Origin: an uncultured Clostridia bacterium
GTDB taxonomy: Bacteria; Bacillota; Clostridia; Oscillospirales; Ruminococcaceae
DNA length: 11,376 bases
NCBI GenBank assembly: GCA_947628385.1
Contig: CANQZS010000038.1
Span: 1-11,376, forward strand
Direction: 5' to 3'
A program made the translations under genes and the position numbers. The notes below the pieces were generated by a model. The model was not told the origin of the DNA. It was given only the letters and a program-made list of their open reading frames with translations, and did no database searches. Numbering within the stretch: the first letter of the stretch is position 1; every line of letters begins with the position of its first letter. Positions 7,364-11,376 of the stretch are shown here, piece after piece.

Positions 7364-8403
7364 ATTACAAAAGGATACTTATAGTTGACGATGTAGAGAT
7401 CGACAGGGAGATCCTCAGAAATATCCTTAAAAACGATTTTGACGTTATGGAAGCCGAAAACGGCTATGCAGGTCTTGAAATAATCCTCAGCGGACGGCCG
7501 CATATAGACGCGGTGCTGCTGGATATTTCCATGCCGATAATAAACGGATTTGATATTTTGCAGCATATGAAGAAGAACAATGTAGATATTCCCGTACTGC
7601 TCATAACCGCTGAGGCGACTAAGGAAAACGTAAAGCGCGCTGCGGGATTCAGCGTTTCCGGATTTATCAGCAAGCCCTTTGATCCGGGATTCGTGCTGGA
7701 ACGCATAGGCTCGATACTTAAAGTTGATACCGGAGAGCTGATGTACAGCGGTACGCTTACATCGGGAATACTTTCGGATATTAATTCCTACGAGACAAAG
7801 CTGAAGTCGATATATATAAATTATCTGAAAAATAATAACAAGAGCGACTATAAATGCGTTGTTGTTTCGGATATGATGAAGCTTGTGCTGCGGGAATATG
7901 CGTCGATCTCGGAGGATCATCTTGACGCTGCAAATATTGAGGTCATCAGTCAGGCAGCATATTTTTACAATATAGGCAAAATGGCAGTGCCGGATATGAT
8001 ACTTTCACAAGAGGGCATCGAGGAGACGAACAAGCATATTTACCAGAGCCATACTAATATCGGCGCGGCGATAGTAAATCTGAATGAAGCTCCCTCGTGC
8101 AGATATTTTGTTCAGGTTTGCAGCGATATGTGTATGCATCATCATGAGAGATTTGACGGAAAGGGATTCCCGCACAGGCTTAAAGGAGAGGAATGTTCTC
8201 CGTATACAAAGCTTTGCAGGATAATCATAGATTTTCACGAAATATTTATCAGGAAAAAGGATTATAATTATCTTCAATTCCAAGCGGCTATAAAGGAAAT
8301 GGGCAATGACCCGGGAGCATATGATCCTAAGCTCATGGCGATCTTTGAAAGCTGCGAGCCGTCAATAATCGCATATTACGGCAGAAATGAAAAATTATTC
8401 TGA
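7360..8403 (+). CDS. Response regulator with degenerate HD-GYP domain (predicted pseudo-enzyme)
   Basis: Paralogue of the preceding regulator, 347 residues. The receiver looks functional: ILIVDD (Asp10/Asp11), phospho-acceptor Asp55 in LLDISMPIING, Thr83 and Lys105. The output domain (about 145-340) has lost key residues: the HD pair is Tyr-Asn in AYFYNIGKMAVPD (YN at 203-204), and the ESGEH segment is replaced by NNKSDYK. His231 (SHTNIG), the HHHERFDGKGFP block (GFP instead of GYP) and Asp291 remain. It is unlikely to hydrolyse cyclic di-GMP, but may bind it or the active paralogue. The start is uncertain. ATG 7360 gives MNYKRILIVDD, aligned with MNNAILIVDD of the paralogue, but the only good ribosome binding site (AAAGGAGG, 7321-7328) lies 31 bases upstream. 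In-frame alternatives are ATG 7330 and TTG 7282. It is the last gene before a terminator. Confidence 0.9.
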   Translation: MNYKRILIVDDVEIDREILRNILKNDFDVMEAENGYAGLEIILSGRPHIDAVLLDISMPIINGFDILQHMKKNNVDIPVLLITAEATKENVKRAAGFSVSGFISKPFDPGFVLERIGSILKVDTGELMYSGTLTSGILSDINSYETKLKSIYINYLKNNNKSDYKCVVVSDMMKLVLREYASISEDHLDAANIEVISQAAYFYNIGKMAVPDMILSQEGIEETNKHIYQSHTNIGAAIVNLNEAPSCRYFVQVCSDMCMHHHERFDGKGFPHRLKGEECSPYTKLCRIIIDFHEIFIRKKDYNYLQFQAAIKEMGNDPGAYDPKLMAIFESCEPSIIAYYGRNEKLF

Positions 8404-8449
8404 AAATATCCGGATCGGGGTTTATCACCTGCGATCCGGATATTTTTTT
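8404..8449 (+). terminator. Intrinsic terminator of the phosphorelay operon
   Basis: A perfect 14-base-pair stem (AAATATCCGGATCG at 8404-8417 with its complement at 8432-8445) and a 14-base loop, ending in a run of seven T (8443-8449). It begins directly after the stop codon of the last gene. Confidence 0.93.
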
Positions 8450-8587
8450 GCGGTTTTGAAAATGAGAAAAAAGAATCCGACAGCGTTTTATGAAAATTAA
8501 TTTTTTTATGGATATGAGATATTTATACTGATCTCCGATCATAAAGCGTAAAAGGGTTCAGGTAAAAGCTTGCATATATACCGCTTT

Positions 8588-8651
8588 TTGCAGATCATTT
8601 ATCTGCAATTTAATTAAGGATCAGTATCAATATCGCGTTTTTTATCTGCAA
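8588..8651. repeat. TTGCAGAT inverted repeat with a third half-copy
   Basis: TTGCAGAT-CATTT-ATCTGCAA (8588-8608) is a perfect 8-base-pair hairpin, and ATCTGCAA recurs at 8644-8651. It lies 66-130 bases upstream of the -35 of the AT-hook protein gene and could be an operator. The rest of 8450-8716 is AT-rich without a credible gene; it includes an A8T9 tract at 8672-8688 likely to be intrinsically bent. Confidence 0.4.
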
Positions 8652-8716
8652 AATAAATAAAAAATCATATCAAAAAAAATTTTTTTTTGATTATTTCAGA
8701 AAAATTAAAATAATTA

Positions 8717-8745
8717 TTGACAAGCAGAGGAAAATTGGTTATAAT
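8717..8745 (+). promoter_or_regulatory. Perfect-consensus sigma-A promoter
   Basis: TTGACA (8717-8722), 17 bases, TATAAT (8740-8745): both hexamers and the spacing are ideal. An AT-rich stretch (8670-8716), including the A8T9 tract, precedes it and could act as an UP element. The predicted start near 8752 leaves a leader of about 65 bases. This suggests a high basal transcription rate for the downstream gene. Confidence 0.9.
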
Positions 8746-8816
8746 GTTTTTAAAAGAATGTATTATTTTGTTTTTTTATTGAAAAATAAAGTAATTATTT
8801 TAAGGAGGATATATCT

Positions 8817-9614
8817 ATGGCAAAAAAGAATATTGTTCCAGAGGAAACAGCTCAGGCTGTTGCAGAAGCAGCACCTGTCGCTGAGACAGCAGCTCCCGCA
8901 GCCGAAGTTCAGGAGCCCAAGCCCGCTGCAAAGCGCGGCAGAAAACCCGCTGCCGCTAAGGCTGAAAACGCAGAAAAGACCGAGGAAAAGAAGCCCGCTG
9001 CAAAGCGCGGCAGAAAACCCGCTGCCGCTAAGGCTGAAAATGCAGAAAATACCGAAAAGAAGCCCGCTGCAAAGCGCGGCAGAAAGCCTGCTGCCGCTAA
9101 GGCTGAGAAAGCTGAAAAGACCGAAAAGAAGCCGGCTGCAAAGCGTGGAAGAAAGCCCGCTGCCGCTAAGGCTGAGACTGTAGGAACAGCTGAAAAGAAG
9201 CCCGCTGCAAAGCGCGGCAGAAAGCCTGCTGCTGCTAAGGCTGAAACGGCTGCTCCAGAGGCTAAAAAAACATCAAGGAAAAAGGGAACTTCCTATGAGG
9301 AAGTCGTTGCAGCTGCAAAGAAAAAATTCCTTGCTGCTAATATCACAAGGATAAAGTATCCTATAGCTGTTAATGTAGAGCTTTCGGGATCCGTAAGCGG
9401 CGAATTCTATATTTATGTTGACGCCGATAATCAGACCATTGCAGTTGAGCCCTACAGATATGATAACTATGATGTGAATTTCCGTGCTGACACCGACGAG
9501 CTTCTCGCTGTTATCAAGGGCAAAAAGAATATTTATGACGCTCTTGCAGGCGGTCTTGTAAAGGTAAGCGGTATCACTACAAAGGCTATCCTTATTATTG
9601 ACGCAGCATTCTGA
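8817..9614 (+). CDS. AT-hook-repeat / SCP2-like fusion protein (candidate nucleoid protein)
   Basis: 265 residues, no signal peptide or membrane segment, so cytosolic. Residues 1-34 are Ala/Glu-rich. Residues 35-143 contain five near-identical copies of KPAAKRGRKPAAAKAE (starting at 35, 59, 82, 105 and 128), each with an RGR core like AT-hooks and the Lys/Ala/Pro composition of histone H1 tails; this should bind the minor groove of AT-rich DNA. A basic spacer (144-158) leads to a folded C-terminal domain (about 160-265). Its ending, FRADTDELLAVIKGKKNIYD followed by ALAGGLVKVSG, resembles SCP2/sterol-carrier domains, usually about 100 residues and able to hold hydrophobic ligands. AAGGAGG (8802-8808) is 8 bases before the ATG. 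The gene is monocistronic between a consensus promoter and a terminator. DNA binding is inferred from the repeats; the SCP2 assignment is by pattern only, and the biological role is unknown. Confidence 0.85.
   Translation: MAKKNIVPEETAQAVAEAAPVAETAAPAAEVQEPKPAAKRGRKPAAAKAENAEKTEEKKPAAKRGRKPAAAKAENAENTEKKPAAKRGRKPAAAKAEKAEKTEKKPAAKRGRKPAAAKAETVGTAEKKPAAKRGRKPAAAKAETAAPEAKKTSRKKGTSYEEVVAAAKKKFLAANITRIKYPIAVNVELSGSVSGEFYIYVDADNQTIAVEPYRYDNYDVNFRADTDELLAVIKGKKNIYDALAGGLVKVSGITTKAILIIDAAF
8919..9245 (+). repeat. Coding tandem repeat, five units of 69-72 bases
   Basis: Units begin at 8919, 8991, 9060, 9129 and 9198 (one 72-base and three 69-base steps). The core encoding KPAAKRGRKPAAAKAE is almost identical at DNA level with a few synonymous changes, while the linker codons vary. 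This indicates recent duplication or ongoing homogenisation and makes copy-number variation plausible. Confidence 0.93.
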
Positions 9615-9636
9615 GCTGACGAACGATAAAAAAATT

Positions 9637-9667
9637 CGCCGCATAGTTTTTCTATGCGGCGTTTTTT
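9637..9667 (+). terminator. Intrinsic terminator after the AT-hook protein gene
   Basis: A perfect 10-base-pair stem CGCCGCATAG / CTATGCGGCG with a T5 loop, followed by TTTTTT (9662-9667), 22 bases after the stop codon. A run of A precedes the stem, so it could also stop minus-strand transcripts. Its T-run ends only 11 bases before the next gene's ATG. Confidence 0.93.
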
Positions 9668-9678
9668 CGGAGAATAAA

Positions 9679-10230
9679 ATGATTTTTTGCAAAAGGATAA
9701 ATGAAGATCTTTCCGTAAGGGAAGAGCATGAAGCTGCGCATGAGCTGCTTTTCCGCAGTATTGAAAAGCTTTATGGGATCTCATCTCCGCGCATAGAAAA
9801 GGGAGAGCATGGAAAGCCTTTTTTTCCGGAGCATCCGGAAATTTTTTTTAATATAAGTCATTGCAGAGGACTGGTTGTGTGCGGCTTTTCTGACAGCGAG
9901 ATCGGAGTCGATGCGGAGCTTATAAGAGATCATTCTCCAAGGGTAATGGACAGAGTTTTTTCCGGCAGCGAGCGGGAAACAGTGCTTTCATCGGAAAACA
10001 GGAACGAGATGTTTTTCCGGTTCTGGACGCTTAAAGAGGCTCTTGGGAAATGTCTCGGAACAGGTGTATTCTGCGATATGAAGCCATATTCCTTTGAGCT
10101 TTCCGGAGAACGTCCGGTATGTGCCGCCGTAAAGGATAAGATATTCTTTCAGAAAATAATTTATGAAAAATGGGTCGTAAGCGTTTGTACTCACGACCCG
10201 AAAATTGAATTTATATTTGAAGATCAATAG
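9679..10230 (+). CDS. 4'-phosphopantetheinyl transferase, Sfp-like
   Basis: A cytosolic enzyme that moves 4'-phosphopantetheine from coenzyme A to a serine of carrier proteins. At 183 residues it is shorter than Bacillus Sfp (about 224). Motifs in order: GKPFF (45-49), FNISHC (57-62), GVDAE (76-80) with the Mg-binding Asp78 and Glu80, FSGSERE (94-100), and FWTLKEALGK (115-124) with Glu120 and Lys124 matching the catalytic WxxKExxxK pattern. No carrier-protein, polyketide or nonribosomal peptide gene is in view, so the target is unknown; fatty-acid ACP is possible. I chose ATG 9679 with GGAG (9669-9672). An upstream in-frame TTG at 9598 lies inside the previous gene and would translate through the terminator hairpin. 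How it is transcribed is unclear. Its 3' end overlaps the convergent gene by 7 bases. Confidence 0.9.
   Translation: MIFCKRINEDLSVREEHEAAHELLFRSIEKLYGISSPRIEKGEHGKPFFPEHPEIFFNISHCRGLVVCGFSDSEIGVDAELIRDHSPRVMDRVFSGSERETVLSSENRNEMFFRFWTLKEALGKCLGTGVFCDMKPYSFELSGERPVCAAVKDKIFFQKIIYEKWVVSVCTHDPKIEFIFEDQ
10172..10199 (-). terminator. Predicted minus-strand terminator embedded in the transferase gene
   Basis: GGGTCGT (10172-10178) pairs with ACGACCC (10193-10199) across a 14-base loop. Read on the minus strand the stem is followed by A then TTTTT (complement of 10166-10170). It lies about 25 bases past the stop codon of the convergent membrane-protein gene and so is well placed to end that transcript. 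Confidence 0.55.
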
Positions 10231-10913
10231 AATCTCTTTTTCGATTTTATTATAATTATTACTGCAACTACAGCAACTGCAATTACTACGGTTATTACAA
10301 CTATCAGAACTATGGGGATACCGCCGTCGCTTTCCTGTTCTGCGGGAGCCGTTGTTGCCGGAGCGGCTGTTGTCTCCTGTACGGGAGGATCGGTTATCTC
10401 GATAACAGAAGTAGTCGTTTCCGCTTCGGTGGTGGTGACTTCGGGGACCGTGCAGTTAGTGATAGTGAGTTTTGTGACAGTAAGGGGAGTTCCCGTATCG
10501 CCTATGCAGAGGTTATCGACAGTTGAAAGATCGTCTGAACCGTATCTGAGTATCATTGTTTCATAGTTAAAGGAAGCGGAGGTATTGTCATACTCGAAAG
10601 GCTCGATCTTCGCCCAGATCTGCGGATCGGCTGTAGTGTAATTAAAAAGGATAAGCTCAACGGGAGCGTTTGAGTTAGCGGGATCGCCGTCAAGCTCGAA
10701 TTCCACCTTTACCACGCTGTCAGGAGTGATCCGTGAGCAGTCAAAATCGCTTTTGTCGAGGGTAAGGGATTGTCCCCAATCTCCGTTAGTAGATTTTACC
10801 TTGTTTAATGGAGCTTCAAAATCCTCTGTCTCCGCGTGGACGCATACGGACATTATCAGTGCGGACAAGCACACGACCGCAGCGGAAAGTGCCGCTTTGA
10901 TGGTTTTTTTCAT
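10224..10913 (-). CDS. Secreted, C-terminally membrane-anchored protein of unknown function
   Basis: 229 residues. The N-terminus (MKKTIKAALSAAVVCLSALI, cleavage probably after VHA near residue 27) is a signal peptide. Residues about 28-156 form a polar, strand-rich extracellular domain with NGDWGQSLTL and TPDSVVKVEFEL segments, reminiscent of beta-sandwich carbohydrate-binding folds, but I cannot name a family. Residues about 157-197 are a Thr/Pro/Ala/Glu linker typical of surface proteins. Residues 199-222 are a single strong membrane helix, followed by the basic tail KSKKRFY, which predicts an outside-facing N-terminal domain and a short cytoplasmic end. The ATG at 10913 has AAGGAG (complement of 10924-10929) with 10-base spacing. 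It appears monocistronic with its own promoter, long leader and terminator. Binding of a polysaccharide or cell-wall ligand is only a guess. Confidence 0.88.
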   Translation of the reverse strand: MKKTIKAALSAAVVCLSALIMSVCVHAETEDFEAPLNKVKSTNGDWGQSLTLDKSDFDCSRITPDSVVKVEFELDGDPANSNAPVELILFNYTTADPQIWAKIEPFEYDNTSASFNYETMILRYGSDDLSTVDNLCIGDTGTPLTVTKLTITNCTVPEVTTTEAETTTSVIEITDPPVQETTAAPATTAPAEQESDGGIPIVLIVVITVVIAVAVVAVIIIIKSKKRFY

Positions 10914-11082
10914 AAATTACATTCTCCTTACTTTTGCAGAATAAGCTGCTTGATACATCTGAGGAAGAGCTTATCAAATTTCTTTCGCCGTTCTGAGCCG
11001 CACATACGGAAATAAATTCCGGAGCGGTATGCAGCGGGAATTGAGACGACAGTTCTGTACTGATCGGCAGCTTCCTGATACA
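10914..11082 (-). promoter_or_regulatory. Long, hairpin-rich 5' leader of the membrane-anchored protein gene
   Basis: About 168 transcribed bases precede the ATG. They include an imperfect hairpin with arms CGGAA / TTCCG around ATAAA flanked by CCGC / GCGG (about 10998-11027). Nearer the gene, ATAAGCT...AGCTTAT and TTGATA...TATCAA (about 10941-10977) share bases and so are mutually exclusive pairings. I do not recognise a known riboswitch class. Confidence 0.4.
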
Positions 11083-11088
11083 TAATTT

Positions 11089-11117
11089 ATTTTACTCTTT
11101 TTATTTTAAGTTGTCAA
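11089..11117 (-). promoter_or_regulatory. Predicted promoter of the membrane-anchored protein gene
   Basis: On the minus strand, a perfect -35 TTGACA (11112-11117), a 17-base spacer and -10 TAAAAT (11089-11094). Confidence 0.75.
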
Positions 11118-11218
11118 CCACATTCAGGATTTTTAACACAAGATACAAATTCCGGCGGATAATACGGTATTTCGTTTGTTAATATGCTCAAATAAATGGA
11201 GAAAAGACAATGCGCAAA

Positions 11219-11376
11219 ATTCAAAGCTGGTCAAGCTGAGCCCAGCTTGCGGGGTCAAGGGGCGGAGCCCTTGCCGCGCTCCGCAGAGCGCGGAATTCTC
11301 TGCCTTTAAGAGCTCCGCAAGGGGTGAATTGAAGCCGCGAAGCGGCTTCAAGAGGGGGCTGCCCTGCGATAGAGGG
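11219..11376. repeat. GC-rich cluster of palindromes, probable dispersed non-coding repeat
   Basis: Four hairpins in succession: AAGCTGG/CCAGCTT (11224-11248), CAAGGG/CCCTTG (11256-11273), CCGCGCTC/GAGCGCGG with a 4-base loop (11274-11293), and a 10-base-pair TTGAAGCCGC/GCGGCTTCAA with a GAA loop (11329-11351). A longer-range pairing CCCTTGC (11268-11274) with GCAAGGG (11317-11323) is possible. Composition is sharply more GC-rich than the neighbouring intergenic DNA. The element probably continues past the window edge. It has no gene of its own that I trust; no transposase is seen. The stretch 11118-11218 holds nothing I can identify. Confidence 0.65.

Noticed and set aside
6850..7920. 356-codon minus-strand frame across both HD-GYP genes
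   Set aside because: Long antisense frame caused by codon bias of the real genes; no start signal and no domain features.
8758..9183. 141-codon frame offset from the AT-hook gene
   Set aside because: It is a shadow of the repeat array in another frame. The in-frame protein has the strong SD and continues into a folded domain.
8919..9245. Regularly spaced repeats suggesting a CRISPR array
   Set aside because: The repeat is fully coding, period is a multiple of three, the spacers are also similar to each other, and no cas genes are present.
9598..9678. TTG start for the phosphopantetheinyl transferase at 9598
   Set aside because: It lies within the preceding gene and would require translation through the terminator hairpin; ATG 9679 has its own SD and gives the normal family N-terminus.
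11197..11312. Short plus-strand frame starting ATGGAGAAAAGACAATG
   Set aside because: It reads straight into the hairpin cluster and stops there; no ribosome binding site and repeat-derived composition.
11133..11351. 72-codon open frame on the minus strand at the right edge
   Set aside because: It lies across the palindromic repeat and has no good ribosome binding site. Its sequence looks like a translated repeat, not a protein.

Overview
The window looks like a chromosomal segment of a low-to-mid GC Firmicute, most likely a gut clostridium of the Ruminococcus/Oscillospiraceae type. This rests on strong AAGGAGG ribosome binding sites, a HrcA/CIRCE-controlled groESL operon, near-consensus sigma-A promoters, and a GC-rich palindromic repeat of the kind scattered through such genomes. 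The genus is an inference from style, not from a database match.

Layout. Positions 1-1232 (minus strand) hold the groES-groEL operon with its promoter and CIRCE operator; groEL runs off the left edge after 259 codons. Positions 1339-2905 (minus) hold a two-gene unit: mtnA, an aIF-2B-family sugar-phosphate isomerase, followed by a small Cys-cluster (YkgJ-type) protein. A divergent intergenic region (2906-3239) carries one promoter for each direction. Positions 3240-8403 (plus) hold a four-gene signalling operon: a membrane hybrid histidine kinase with two receiver domains, a free HPt protein, a receiver-HD-GYP response regulator with all expected catalytic residues, and a receiver-HD-GYP paralogue whose catalytic HD has become YN. 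The operon ends in a strong intrinsic terminator. Together these genes can form a complete His-Asp-His-Asp phosphorelay whose outputs are a probable cyclic-di-GMP phosphodiesterase and a probable pseudo-enzyme partner.

Positions 8717-9667 (plus) form a self-contained, apparently strongly expressed unit: perfect TTGACA-17-TATAAT promoter, a 265-residue protein with five copies of an AT-hook-like KRGRKP repeat joined to an SCP2-like C-terminal domain, and a terminator. This is the most unusual item here: a histone-H1-tail-like DNA-binding arm on a presumed lipid-binding fold. Immediately after the terminator lies a compact Sfp-type phosphopantetheinyl transferase (9679-10230). It converges on and overlaps by 7 bases a secreted, membrane-anchored protein on the minus strand (10224-10913), which has a long structured leader and its own good promoter. 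The right end (about 11219 to the edge) is a non-coding cluster of hairpins that looks like a dispersed palindromic repeat.
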